A stretch of DNA of 64,000 bases from Brachycybe producta. Lineage: Eukaryota; Arthropoda; Diplopoda; Playtdesmida; Andrognathidae. The notes under the pieces are model-generated. The model did no database searches, was not told the origin of the DNA, and saw only the letters and a list, made by a program, of their open reading frames with translations. The position numbers and the translations under genes are program-made. Each line of letters opens with the position of its first letter. Positions within the stretch are counted from its first letter, which is position 1. Shown here one piece after another: positions 45,301 to 57,150 of this stretch. The stretch lies in assembly GCA_036925085.1 (NCBI GenBank), contig JAUPFP010000035.1:945501-1009500 (forward strand), written 5' to 3'.

Positions 45301-47054
45301 AGAATAAATCTACATTTATGAAAAATATAATTTTCATTTGGATAAAAACATATTGCATAAATTAGTTAGAATTCCTTTCATTAATATTATTATTTAAATT
45401 ATTATAATTTTAAAATAAATGATTGAAAAAATAATTTAATAAAATTATAAAGCTCTGGTGGGTCATTATAGAGAAAGATAGTACTAAGCCTGTCATACTG
45501 TCATAGGACTAAATTGTCATATCTAGCTGACACATTTGTAATTGACACAAACTAAATTACTAAATATTATGAAAAATATTGCCAAATGCCTGCCACTGAC
45601 TTTTGTACAGCATAACATGATAGTCTTAAATCGTAACGCACAAGCAGTGACATCATATGGTGCGATTGCCACAATTTTATAATTTTTTTCATAATAAAAA
45701 TACTATAAAATAATGATTTCGTCAACTGATTCAACTCTGCCGTACTGTTAGTATAAGCTTCTAACTATACCATACCATAATGTTGACGTCTCGTAATCAA
45801 TTCAGATGGACAACAAATAACAGGAATATTATTTTCTTTCCAACATATATCAGTTCTTCCAGGTTTCATCCATCGTCTAGTTTTACACTGAAGTAAAAGA
45901 GAACAAGTTCCTCGCTGACCAGACGAAGTCATACATTGAGAATCATCTTTTCATCGAATTAAAATAAAAAAGAAAACAAATTATAAATAAAATTGAAAAA
46001 AAAAATCATAAATTATTTAAAATTTAACACTTTAAAACTGTTAAGACGGCTTTAAGTGCTAAATGAAGAAAAACCTGAATGTGTTTTCGAAACTAGCATG
46101 GCAGCTCAATCACATAAGGGTATTTTCATATCGATATCTTTCAAAATAAGCTTTTTATTTGTGTGTTTAAAAACGACCCAACTTTAAAGCAGACGACGTT
46201 TAACCGACGAATTTTTTTTTATCTACATTATAAATATATGTTTTTGAAAGATAACATAAAAATAGCCTACAATTAAGTGATTGAGCTATCCTTCTAGTAT
46301 CTAAAACACCTTCTAGTTTTTTCTTAAGGTGGTTAAATAGATATTTATTTTGCTTTTGTACCCCCCACCCCAGTCGTCACCATAATGCCATTGTAGTGCA
46401 GCAGTGGCTAATGCTGTGCTCCATAGACGTTTTTGTAAAATGTGGACGCAAAAACGCCAAAGGAAACGTTTTGAAACAAATAAAATAAAATTCAAAAATA
46501 AAAATTCAAAATTGTTTTCAATACTAGAATGGTCAAAGTTTATGTTAAAAGTTTTTTTGTAGCAATATCTTAAAAAAATAAACATTTTATAGAAGTTTGA
46601 AATTTAGGGTTTTCCATTGACAATTCATGAAAAAATATTTTCACCTTTTTCAAGCTTCATAAAAAGTTTATTTTTTAAAAAAAACTTTTAGCATTATCAT
46701 CAACTATTCTAGTTTCTAAAATACTTTTTTTTGTAATGTTTCTCCTTGAAAAATATAAATTTTCTCAAAACTGCGGTTGGTTGGAAGAAACTTCCTATAT
46801 AGAACATAATAGCCACAAGGGCGCGCCATCCACGGGGCCAAAAATAAAATAAATATCTATTCAATCACCTTAATGTTACTCCTGAAAGACAGAATAATCA
46901 GAGTTGGAAAATCAACTGTAAATAAACCATCTTAAAAGTTCCAAAGTTTAAACATTAATTTACCAATCTGTGGATTCTGAGTCGATCCAATCTTAATTCC
47001 ATAATAGGCCGCAAATAGCAAAATAGTAATCCATAAATTACTAACGTGTATCAT
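42368..47054 (-). CDS. Secreted CLIP-domain trypsin-like serine protease
   Basis: Six exons, 46964-47054, 45776-45946, 45034-45182, 44586-44961, 42730-42899 and 42368-42526, join in frame to 371 residues. Residues 1-24 form a signal peptide. A CLIP domain follows, with cysteines 35, 45, 51, 65, 75 and 76. After Cys 91 (likely interchain) come RTKR (a furin-type site), an acidic stretch and FVVGG at 122-126. The catalytic triad is complete: TAAHC (His 168), YNDIAILKL (Asp 217), GDSGGP (Ser 322). Asp 316, six residues before the Ser, predicts cleavage after Arg or Lys. Such enzymes run extracellular cascades in clotting, melanisation and immunity. The residue before VVGG is Phe, not Arg or Lys. 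The usual Trp of SWG is Ser (VSSG). Substrate unknown. Confidence 0.95.
43055..44340. other. CLIP protease intron 4, no gene recognised
   Basis: Includes an AATCGGCAAAAATCGG-rich patch near 43075-43160 of internally repeated GATTTTGCC/GGCAAAAATC words. Open frames here are short and have no recognisable domain. Confidence 0.45.
46060..46930. repeat. Dispersed repeat family B, copy 2, split by a TTAA-flanked insertion
   Basis: Left part 46060-46323 has the family inverted segments ATATCTTTCAAAATAAGC and TTTTTGAAAGATAACAT and ends CTTCTAGTTTTTT. The family sequence resumes at 46874 with GTTACTCCTGAAAGACAGAA, as in copy 1 (TTTTGCTCCTGAAAGATAG). The interruption is the element at 46328-46869. 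Confidence 0.75.
46328..46869. mobile_element. Non-autonomous TTAA-flanked element (family A, full copy)
   Basis: TTAA lies at both edges (46324-46327 and 46870-46873). The ends GGTGGTTAAATAGATATTTA (left) and, read inward from the right, GGTGATTGAATAGATATTTA are inverted repeats with 18 of 20 matches. TTAA duplication is the mark of piggyBac-type transposition. 542 bases, no transposase. It is inserted in a family B repeat, in an intron of the protease gene. Confidence 0.8.
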
Positions 47055-48960
47055 TCTGAATATCACTTTTTTTAAAAAAAAAAATTGTAAATCAATTAAA
47101 TTTTTTCATCTTAGCATATATAGTCCCAAAACGCTTTCCAATAAGTGGAGGTTTTTATTTTCTTACTTCACTCACTGAATATCTTCATATTACTAAATTG
47201 TTTGCTAAAAGTTATACACAGTGTCTATTAGTATTGCACACCATGCGTTTTAAAGAAGCGGACACACGCACAACTCATCACTTCAAGCTTCTTAAATATA
47301 CAGTATTGTGTACCCTTCAACAAAAGAAACATTCTTATGTGAAGTTATGGCTACTAAAAAGTTGAATAATATATAATTTTATCTTTGTATCCTGGCACAT
47401 TTTACTAGTGAAGTGGATGTTAAGAAATTTTCATACACAGGAAAAAATATGTAGCTAAATACTCAGAAATTATTTAAGTACTACTTTTGAGAATCCTGTT
47501 TTCTGACTTTGTTCATTCAGAAAACAAGATTCTAAAAAAAAAGACCTTGATTCACACATTCGTGAGTTTTGGACGGTTGTATTCCAGTCGAAACGATTTT
47601 TTTGGGACGACGCCAAGGGCTGGAGGTGGAGACTAACGGTAACGAGGAGGTAGCAAAAAAAAAAAAAATCAGCAAATCACGGAAGCAAAACGGTTGTCCC
47701 AGTTCGAATCGTCCTCACCGAAAAAATCGTCCCAGCTGGAACACACCCTCTACATTTCTGCTTTAATTTGCGTTTGTGAGCTTATAGAAGAAACCCAAAA
47801 ATGTTTCTAATAAGACTAATATATGATACTACGCTCGTATAAGATAATATAAGATACGATGCTAATCAAAGACTGAACATCATTTATTTTATTATGTTAT
47901 TGCTTCATGTTTCATTTAGAAAATTTAATTGAAACGTTTTTTTTTTGTTTTTGTTTCAAGATGTTTCGTTTCATCATGTTTCGAAACGTTTTGTGTCATC
48001 CTGTGTACGGCCAGTCTTAAGGAGAAACCTTTTATTCTTGACTCTGGTGATAAATAAGAATAATAATAGAATTATTTAAATTCGATAAATTCTTTTTTCA
48101 GGCAGTATGTGGGACCGTGGCCTAAGTCAAGTCATTTACCTTTGTTGAGTACATTGATTGAATACAAATAAACTTGAAGCACTTCAAATATAATAACAAG
48201 TTTTAAACTAGCACAAGCTAAATTCTTCATAGATAGGCCGAAAATAAATCTAAGCACCGTAAACTGGGTGCATTATAGGCATGATCACATAAAAATGAAA
48301 AAAGCATTCATATATTCTAATGAAATATCGAGACCTAATATATTATATGATCAATTGTTCGATCATTGATTTATGTGATTTAAGGGAGTCATTTTTTAGT
48401 ACTTACTGAAAAAGTTATAGGCCCACAAAGGTACATTACCTACCATTGTAATCCTATGCTTTGTATTCGTACATGAAAAGAATTACAATCATTGTAGTTT
48501 TAATTCGACTTTTTATCGTCCTTGGATCAGACAGTTCATAAACGCCCATCTTTTCTCAAAATGATTAGAATTCAGAATTTCCCGTCGTCTCTGTCTTTCT
48601 GAAAAATGAATAGAACGCATAAACATGCTATCATTGTCTCTGAAAATAAAAAGCCAGTCATTGGTAAAAAAAAAAAGCATAGGAGATAAAAAAGGCGATA
48701 AAAACGGATAAATAAGGTAAACAAGTCCGGAATACTCTTTAGGGTAAGTAGACTGAAGCCTAGGGGCCCGGAGCTCTTGGCTGGCGGCCTGTGAAAAACG
48801 TTTACAATTTAAAAATTATTTGCATTTTATTGCCTATCAAGTGAAATGGGTCCCAATCACCAAAAAGCCTATAGAGGCCCTTCTTGGCTTAATAATCCGG
48901 TCCTGAAGGTAAAATCGTAAAATTAATAAAAGGCATATAAAAAACGATAAAAAAAATCGA
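47055..48960. other. Upstream of the CLIP protease, no gene recognised
   Basis: TATATA at 47116-47121 (minus strand) is a candidate core promoter about 65 bases before the protease ATG. Beyond it the DNA is AT-rich, with a weak ORF at 47569-47766 that I judge random. Confidence 0.4.
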
Positions 48961-48984
48961 TAAGAAATAAAAAAAGATGAGAAC

Positions 48985-49345
48985 CTAAATCTGATTGCAG
49001 ATCTTGAATTTCACTGCAAATGATGAATTTGATTGCAAATCGTGAATCATAATTAAGAAACAATCTGATTGATGATCGAAAATCTGATAAAAAATCTTGA
49101 GTCTGACTTAAGATTCCGAATTTGATAAACTGTGTGTCTGATTGCAGATCTTAAATCGGGCTTTCCCGATAAATACCGGTAATCAAGGTGAGTATCTGCA
49201 ATCAGACTAATAGTTATCTTGTGGATCGGCACTCAGATTAAGGATCGATCAACAATGTAATTCAGGAGCTGCAATCAAATTCATGATCCTGAAATTAGAT
49301 TTATAATCTTCAATCACACCCGAAGATAGACAATCAACTATAAGC
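48985..49345. repeat. Cluster of degenerate TCTGATTGCAGATC words in both orientations
   Basis: Variants of TCTGATTGCAGATCTTGAAT recur at about 20-60 base spacing from 48989 to 49155. Reverse forms (GTATCTGCAATCAGAC, GAGCTGCAATCAAATTCATG) follow to 49345. A pair at 49139 and 49195 frames a short hairpin at GGGCTTTCCCGATAAATACC. It may be a fold-back element or a decayed binding-site array. Confidence 0.5.
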
Positions 49346-50149
49346 GATGGTATTCACTTTATGTGATCATATTCAAAGATCTGCAGTCAATTTGAATCAG
49401 TATTTATAACTGGAAAAGAACCTTCGATAAGACTCATAATCTCCATTATGAAAGATTATCACAGATCTTAATTAAATCGGTATGCTGATCATGAGTCTGA
49501 CTGCAGTTTATTTGAGTCAAATTTAAATACACATGGGATAGGACCTACCACATCTTTAAATCAAATAGATTACTTAATTTTATGGTGGCTTTATAAATTT
49601 TTGTTTTGTTTTGTTTTTGTCCACCCAAATGGCGCGCCTGTGTGGCACCCATGTTCTATAGGAGGCCTCTTCCCTCCAAACGTGGTTTTGAGAACATCTA
49701 TATTTTTCAAGCAAATGTTTTTCAGAAGAGACATTACTAAAAAATTCACAGCATTGTAGAAACTAGAATAGTTTGTGATAAATTCCAGGGCTGGAAAAAA
49801 TTGTGATAATTTTTAAGAAATTTCGTTGTGAAAATTGTGACAAAAATAGGCAAAATTTGTGATAAAAATTGTGATAAATGGCAAAAAATGTGACAGAAAT
49901 TGTGATTTTTTTATTACCAAAATTGTGCAATTTTTTTAAGTTTCAAATATTTTTGAAATCACCTATTTTAAAAATGAATTGTAATGTATTACATTATATT
50001 TCTCAATGTTGTCTTCAGAGAAGCTTGTTCTGTTGTCACGCAAAATACATTTGTATACTGAAAATGACCGCTCTACATCAACTCAACTCTTGTCTGTAAA
50101 TTTGACCAGATCTGGATTCTTGGAAAGTGATGTTTGAAGTTTTTGGTTT

Positions 50150-51346
50150 TTATTCTCCATGCAAGTGGCATTCCACTTCCTTAAGAATTTCTAGTTGCTC
50201 ATCCACTTTTAAGCCAGATTTCTGTAATTTTTCAATGCATTCTGGAAGAAACTGAAAGTCAGTCAAACCTATTAGTTGATGGTGCAAGTCTTCATCCTTG
50301 AGTAGTGCAATTGCAGTACTGATTGCCTTAGTTGGTTTTTCCAAGTTTTCAATGAAGGATTTAATCTTTTCGAAATTAGTTGCATAGTAAAAGCAAGCTG
50401 TCAGCCATGAACCCCATCTAGTGACAACAACATCTGGTGGTAGTTGAAGTCCAGTTGTCAGGAGAACCCTTTTGATCACTGCAACAAAGCTGTTGATCAT
50501 TGGATTATTGCTGTGTATCTTTTCACACACGATGCAGCATGTGTGCCAAACAAGTAACATGGTGAAGATTTGGAAAGAGGCCTGTAGCTTTTAGAGACCT
50601 CAATGCAAGTCACATGTATGCAGCTTGGTCCGAAATAATTAGTCTGAGTCTGTCGTAGTGCATATTTCCGTTCCACAAGAAATTACAAACAGTCATGATG
50701 GTTTCAGCGATGGTTTGATTGTTGGTCATCTCTAGGTATTTGCATCCAAGAAGCATTGGTTTATGGTAGGCTCCATCAAGAATCCCAACAAGCACATTGC
50801 ATACATAGCGGCCCTTTACATCTGTTGTCTCATCGATCACCAAAAAAATGTCATTGCTGCTAACAATATTTCTGATTTTCTCAATGGTCAAATCATAAAC
50901 ATGATCTACTTGGTTTCATAGAGTTGACCGGCTAGGAAGAACCTTCCCACTCAATGTTTCCAACAGTTCACGAAAAGATGGGTTGTCAAGCTTGTGAAGA
51001 GGAATGTCAGCCTCGATGAGTTTTTGGCAGAGGAACTGGTATTTTTTCTCATCCTTTCTATTGCATTCACAATTGGTTCGATTCTAGATCAAGACTTCTT
51101 TTCATTCTCCTTGTGTTTTTTAGAGTTTAGGTGTGACACAACAGTATGAGCACCATGGGCAGGTGTCCAAGAAAGACCCTTACCACAGACAGTACATGTC
51201 AACTTTGACCCATCTTCCAATAAAACAGGATACTTTTTGCATAATTCTGCTAAGTGCTGGTGAATAGATTTCCCCATAACAAAGTTGTTGAACAAACTGT
51301 TAAAGATGTGGTTGTGAGGACTGTTACTGTAAGATTGATGCCTCAA
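50150..51346 (-). pseudogene. hAT-family transposase pseudogene
   Basis: In order on the minus strand: a BED-like zinc finger (LTCTVCGKGLSW then HLNSKKHKE, 51089-51346); a frame-broken linker; the catalytic core start DIFLVIDETTDVKGRYVCNV and LIISDQAAYM (50610-50891); then VCEKIHSNNPMINSF, TRWGSWLTACFYYATNF and a C-terminal part to 50150. Domain order and the DETTD and TRWGSW motifs fit hAT transposases of the CGGBP1-like zinc-finger group. At least three frame changes or stops show it cannot make a full protein. Confidence 0.88.
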
Positions 51347-51477
51347 AGATAATGCATGTTCTTTTTCAAATAATATTGAAACGTATATTGCACGTTCGGC
51401 CCCGGCTAAAATAGAGAAGTCTTTTTGTGGACTTATAAAACGACTCTACGTCGACAGACTGAGGAATCGGTATAAGT

Positions 51478-51648
51478 CACCTGAACCATCGGAATGTCAC
51501 GTGCAGTTAAACAAGGGGCTGGTTCAGAGCCATCACCGTCACAAAATTGTGATGAGACTGGCTCTTTAGCACCACCACCCTGTGATGGTGCTGGCTCTGA
51601 ACCAGCACCTGATTTAGCAGCATGCGACATTTGGAAAGTTCAGGTACT
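51478..51648. repeat. Near-perfect 170-bp palindrome
   Basis: Arms of about 80 bases, each with GGGGCTGGTTCAGAGCCA or GTGCTGGTTCAGAGCCAG and TCACAAAATTGTGA or its partner, flank a short centre near 51560. Both strands are open and give similar Gly/Ser/Glu/Pro-rich peptides (SEPAPS) only because of the symmetry. Lies inside the nested hAT region. Confidence 0.8.
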
Positions 51649-52731
51649 TTACCGATCCCTCAGTCTCGATGAATACGGCCGTATTAAAGGCCCACAAAAA
51701 GACCTCTTTGTTTTAGTCGGGTCTGAACGTGGCCCTCCTCACTCTCGAGTTGGAACACACTCAGTCTCGACTCAGGAATCTTTGGTATAACTGCATAACC
51801 ACTTGAACAATACTAGTCCTCTTTAGCCTGGTCTGAAGGTGCCAACCAGAGGAACTCCGAAGGTTTCTGAGGGCCTCTGTTGGTGCTGAAGTAGTGGGCT
51901 AAAGTCTTGCCTTTGTATTTTCACTGTTGGAAAATAACTGACACAAACACTTTTATGATGTATAAAAGTTCTCTCTATATAACACAACTTTGTAGTTTTA
52001 CATGGTTATAATCTTTTAAATTGAAGATACAATTTTCTATTAACTCCTGAATATTACATTCACTCTAAGTTCACACCCTCTAAGTTGAACTCTCTAAAAG
52101 AATCTATGTTTACTCTTCAAATCTAGATCTATTTGGAATTCTCTATTCAAAATTTCTGATTGAACTGTCCTCAAACATAACTGGCACGGTACCTTTGTTC
52201 TGTCTCTAGGGAAGGGCTACTGTCACCTCAGGGCTCGATGAATGACCAATTGGGCCAATCATTGCCCCGGGCTGAGAATATTACTGTTTAAGGAAAGGCA
52301 TTTTAGGACTCTTTTCCTACTTTCTCACGGTTCATCTTGGTTCCTCGAATTAGCTTGGAATTTGGGCCACACAAGTATCTGGACATCTGTGCTCTATGGG
52401 GTGCCTTTCTGACAAGAGGGATTTTCTACGGTGTGTTCTACCACTATGGTTATACAGGGTGTCACAGAATGGTGGTGCTCAAGGGCCAGCCTCGTCACAA
52501 TAGTGTCATGAAGAAACTTCTAACATAGTTTTTCACCATTCTAGATTTTTTAAAACTATTTGCATTTTTTTTCCTAATGTTGTTTAAAAAAAACGTTTTG
52601 TGTTCAAATTTTGCAAAAAAAAAACGTCTACGGAGCATAGACTATAGGCTGCATAGCATTAGCAACTGCAGTGACGAAGAATGGAATGGGGGGAAGCAAA
52701 ATGAATTTAAAGTGACTCACCACGACTTGTA

Positions 52732-53272
52732 GCTGAGAAATCCAAAAGTATTTTCTTGCTGCCACTGAAAATGAAATTCGGAAAACGCCCCGTTGCCTCT
52801 GAAAATGAAAAGAATTCAAAATTACTCATCGCCATTTACATGTAAATCCCTTAATTTAAATGAATTGTTTAAAAATCTGCAGATGCTCGGACTATAAACA
52901 TTTATTTGATTAATTGATCTTTAAAAAATGATTCATTTTGATTTTGAAATTAATTTTGATCAAGTGACCATTACAAAATACGCAAGCGAAAAATAACATT
53001 AAAATAGAACTTTTATTTTCTTAAAAACTGCATTTTATAAACAATAAATGAATGTATATAACCTACTGAATAAACTTCTAACATGAGACAATTAAAAATT
53101 CTTGTTTTTCATTTTTAAATTAGGCTAAAAAGTAATCTTAACTTTAGACTTGCACCATGACCTCTTCATATGAAGCTTTTTCTAGTCTCATGTTTGAGAA
53201 AGAAATAGCAAAATGAAGCACATCTGGATTTTTTTTTCTTATCAAAATTGACTAGAAGATGAAGCAATACCC
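52732..53272. other. AT-rich spacer, no gene recognised
   Basis: No coding signal or clear repeat; ends at the CAGGGCC terminus of the next element. Confidence 0.45.
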
Positions 53273-53574
53273 CAGGGCCATGCAAAGAAAAAGCGTCGCC
53301 CGGGGCAAAGTCTAAATATGGCCCCCCCGCCCCCCCCCCCCCCCGGGGCAGAAATATTAATGATTATTTTTTTTTTTTATATTTAACAAAATTCTTGGAA
53401 ATATTTAGCAATTTAGAATTTTTGTCAGTGGTTATAAATTGTAACACCCAGCAACCTGCGATCCCGCCAAAACCATAGCCTGGGGGGTAAAACTTCTCCG
53501 ATGTATCTACAGAAGCCGTCCATTGTCTTGAGTTTCGTGATTGTGCCTCACAATCTTTCGTCCATCTTTTTTGT

Positions 53575-53765
53575 TTGTAACCACGTGTCGAAAAAGGCTG
53601 AAGATCACATCAACAGCCTACCACGTTGCACTGTTTTTGTGTAGAACTACGTGTCGAAAGAGACCAGAGATAACTTCAATGGTCGACCGCGTAGCTCTGT
53701 GTTTTGTGTTGAACTGTGTGTAGAAAGAGACTCAGTGAACACACACATCACTGGTCGATCGCACG
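53575..53765 (+). repeat. Degenerate ~63-bp tandem repeat, three copies
   Basis: Each copy has (A)CGTGTCGAAA or a variant, then ATCAACAGCCTACC or similar, then TGT(G/T)TTTGTGT. Copies start near 53582, 53648 and 53713. Located in the 5' block of the LTR-like element. Confidence 0.6.
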
Positions 53766-55759
53766 GTTTTGTCTTTTGTTCATAGAGACACATGTTAAAA
53801 GAACTGCTGCATCGACATCCATTAAGCACATGGGAAACACCTTGGTAGCAATTTCTTTGGACACATGTGTTTCCGTCCTTGTTTGTGTTTGGTGTTTTAT
53901 GTTTCCATCATCACCTTTGTCCTTCACTCTTCTTTCAATTTCCAAAGGTGCGTTTTTTATCAAACTTTTAAAGCAATTGTTTGATAAATAAACAAGTCTC
54001 TCTATATCTTTTTTATGTTTTCAACAGACGTGTGTGTCTCTCATCTCTTTTCTTCCATCCACACTTTTATTTAACCTTGTCGGACTTCATTGTTCCACCC
54101 TTCCTTTGTTCTCTAACTTTATTTTTCTCTTGGGACATCTGCATCCCAAATCATCATCTTCAATAACTCACCATCATCACCTCAATGAACACTCACATGA
54201 ACTATCTCCATTGGACACCATTGAAACCGGCCGCAATCTTGGATCAACCGGAAGCTCTTCAAAAGGGCACCAACAGAGCGGTTTTTTGCTCCATGTGAGC
54301 ACATTGTTGATTCTTCGCTTCTCTTTTTCTCTCTTCCAGTGGGCCTGCATTTGCGTGCCCTCTGGTGGAGTTTCTCTTTTTGCTCTTTCCTCTTTTTGTT
54401 CTTTCTTTTCTCATCCAGTAGGCCCTGCATTAGCATGTCACCTATGGGATTTTCTCTTTTTGTTCTTTTTTTGTTTTCTCTTCTCTTCTGCTCTTTTTCT
54501 ATTCATCAGTGTGCTTGGGCTATATATTTTATCTGTGGACATCCACTTTTTATACATTGTCTGGCATATTTTGGACACTTTTTCTTGTGAATTAAATTCG
54601 GATTTTTCTGAATTTAATTTCATTTTTCCTCTAGCCAATTTTTCAACTAGTGTAACTATCACACTTGGGTGTCACGTCACTTTCAAAATTCAGTTTTTCT
54701 CACTTCTATTCGCCAACTTGGATTCAGACCTTTTGTTTTCTATTGTGTTTTTTTCTGTGGAATCCATCATTTTTTTGTGGATTCCATCTTCTTCTTTGTT
54801 CCTTTGAGAAATTTCCTCTTTCTCTTTTTGAATCTCTCTTATTGTGTACTTCCTCCTGGTGACTACAAAGTGCCACCTGGCGGATTTCTTCATTTTGAAC
54901 AATACCATAACTCTACAACTGGAAGTGGCCACATCAGCATCACCTACCAGACTCTTCCCTTCACTCATCATAGTTCCTCACTTGCTACTGACTCTGTCTT
55001 TTCATCCAGAGCCATCCACCAGTGAGGATCACCAAATTCAACCATCTGAACATTTCTTCTTGTTCAACAAGAATTTTGCTTTATTGAACAATCATCATTT
55101 TCTTCCTTCTGCACTGAATTGCTCTGCTTTTCAATAATCAAATTCTGGGACATGTGGTCACCACACCAGAATTTACTACACTTTTGAGCAATTCAGCTTT
55201 CTTTCTCACTCTTTATATAAAAGCCCAACCATCTTTGACTTTTATTTCTTGTCTGTTCCTCTTCTGAAAGTTCAGCCATCTTGGACTTTCATCTCTTTGT
55301 GTGTCCTTTACACACACACTCTTACTCCTTATTTCTAAGTGAACCTAAGTGTGCGGGCATCGCATTCTAGCTTCACTCTTTTTATTTTTCAATTTCTTGC
55401 AGTGCAATCTTTGATTGGGTGGTGTGCCACGCTCGAATTTTGCATTGTGCATCTACTTTTCTTATTGAGGACTTTTAGAACTCTCACAACCTCCATGTGG
55501 TCACCAAATACCACGTGTTGAGAGAGATTTTCTCTGGGTCTCACACAAAGAAAAACTCAATAAAAATTTATAACACTACACCAGTTGTGAATCGTCACAC
55601 CCATCTGAGGAACAACACCATCACTGATACAACAACCTGAACAATGCCACCGTCTTTATTAAATGTATTTAAACCATCATTACTAGGTGTATAAGAGTAC
55701 GAGGGTGACTACTACTGACTGTACTACCGACTACCACGTGTTGAACAAGTCACCCCACA

Positions 55760-56107
55760 ATGGATGCTCAACCACAACTAACTGGGGCTGCTCGAAGGGC
55801 TCTTCTGAGCTCTGGGGGTGGCATGCCCCAATCCAAACTATGGAGGATTCACTCATCACCACAGACATACAGCACCCACAACATACACACTGCATCACCA
55901 ATCAGGGCCGCCTCACACGAATCCACTGGTACCCTGTCTGATCACCGGGGCTCTCATGAAAATTCGCAGGACAATGCACCACAACCAATCGGCCACAGCC
56001 TCGACAATGTCTGGCTGCAATTGAACATTCTAGCAATGCAAATGTCCACCTTCACCAATGCTCTGGCCAAGCGGAATACACCTACTACAACACCCCAACG
56101 ATTATGA
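55760..56107 (+). CDS. Unrecognised ORF in the LTR-like element
   Basis: A frame of 115 codons opening at an ATG (MDAQPQLTGAARRALL), polar and His/Ser/Thr/Pro-rich, ending with a short amphipathic stretch VWLQLNILAMQMSTFTNAL. It would be the first ORF after the 5' block, the position of gag, but I see no capsid or zinc-knuckle motif. Could be a fragment of a decayed longer protein. Confidence 0.35.
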   Translation: MDAQPQLTGAARRALLSSGGGMPQSKLWRIHSSPQTYSTHNIHTASPIRAASHESTGTLSDHRGSHENSQDNAPQPIGHSLDNVWLQLNILAMQMSTFTNALAKRNTPTTTPQRL

Positions 56108-56619
56108 ACCAACCAACATCGTAGCAACTCGGACCACTCTTCACCACACTATGCCAGTTACCAAGAGTAGTGCGACTCACGCTATGATCAACACTACAGA
56201 TGACACACACCAGATCAGAATCATCGATTTGAAGAACACGACCATGACTGGCCCTTTTCTCTGCAAGCTTCTGAGCCAACGTATCAAAAACATGCCGAGG
56301 GTCTGCGTTATAGAAATAATGAGCATACAGAACATCTGCACGTGCACCAACAACAAAAACCACACCAACAATAAACCACTCATCAACATCTCATTAACAC
56401 CTCACCAACAATCCTACAATACAACCCTACAACTTTTTTTGGATTGTTTGTTTATAGTATCACCACATCAGTCAGTCACTGATGTCCTACTATAGATAAA
56501 CATTCACACACCACTGCTCACATTTCATCTCTCGAATCAGATTCCTAATGGGTATAACTTTCATACATTGTGTTTGGGGACCAGGCTGTCTGACAACCAC
56601 AACAAACAATAGATGAAGA

Positions 56620-57150
56620 ATGGCGTTCAATACCCAGAAACCGACACCCCGTGGACCCCCAATAGTAAACACTATTTGGGTGGTATATTGGAGTTCCAGT
56701 CAGTTCCGTGAAACTATAAGAAATCCGCGGGAGTCTGGAATTTCACACCTTAATGGGGGGTCGGAAAACACACAAGTATATAGACAACGCCATACTGGTA
56801 ACCAGCACTTCCAAAATTATCACGAGAAAAGCACAATGTCACAGTGTGATAAGACAACGGAAAGCCAGGACAATGCCATCCCCGGGTCATCTACATGCAT
56901 GGACCCGGTTGACACCACCAGGCATCAACTTTCCGAAGAAGTCACGGATGACACAGCACGTGCTGTCGACCTAACAACATCGACCTCACCACCTCGCCTC
57001 ACCACCTTGCCTAACCGTGGCTCCAATAATTCCGGAGCCACCACCGGCACCGATAATCCTACCGCAAGTGACACAACCTTTCCGTATTCCGACAGTAACC
57101 ACCAGAAGACTACCGGTATACCGACCGCTTTGCCAAGAAGTGCGATGTGA
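56620..57150 (+). CDS. Low-complexity ORF in the LTR-like element
   Basis: 176 codons, mainly Thr, Ser, Asn, Pro and Asp, probably disordered, no motif recognised. It overlaps the start of the next ORF in another frame, as gag-like linker regions sometimes do. May be only a consequence of the CA-rich composition. Confidence 0.25.
   Translation: MAFNTQKPTPRGPPIVNTIWVVYWSSSQFRETIRNPRESGISHLNGGSENTQVYRQRHTGNQHFQNYHEKSTMSQCDKTTESQDNAIPGSSTCMDPVDTTRHQLSEEVTDDTARAVDLTTSTSPPRLTTLPNRGSNNSGATTGTDNPTASDTTFPYSDSNHQKTTGIPTALPRSAM

Larger units (their letters stand above)
49787..52528 (-). mobile_element. Decayed hAT transposon nested in a family A repeat
   Basis: The left end CAGGGCTGGAAAAAATTGTG is a hAT-type terminus, followed by at least five AATTGTGAYAA subterminal words to 49920, as hAT elements often have. 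The transposase remnant reads leftward (50150-51346). A matching right terminus was not found, so the right limit is inferred from where family A resumes. Confidence 0.65.
49583..52731. mobile_element. Family A copy split by a nested hAT-like insertion
   Basis: The left part (49583-49786) has GGCGCGCC, ATGTTCTATA and GGTTTTGAGAA in family order. The right part (about 52529-52731) has ACCATTCTAG, the GCAAAAAAAAAACGTCTACG segment, TAGCATTAGCAACTGCAG and a CTCACC end. Between them lie about 2.7 kb absent from the copies at 30.6 and 46.3 kb. About 190 bases of family A are missing at the junction. Confidence 0.65.

Noticed and set aside
51433-51790. Gly/Ser/Pro-rich ORFs on both strands as genes
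   Set aside because: Both are products of the palindrome at 51478-51648.
54034-54807. Hydrophobic 257-codon ORF resembling a membrane protein
   Set aside because: Its Phe/Ser/Leu content follows from a T- and C-rich stretch; adjacent frames are open too, with no family motif.
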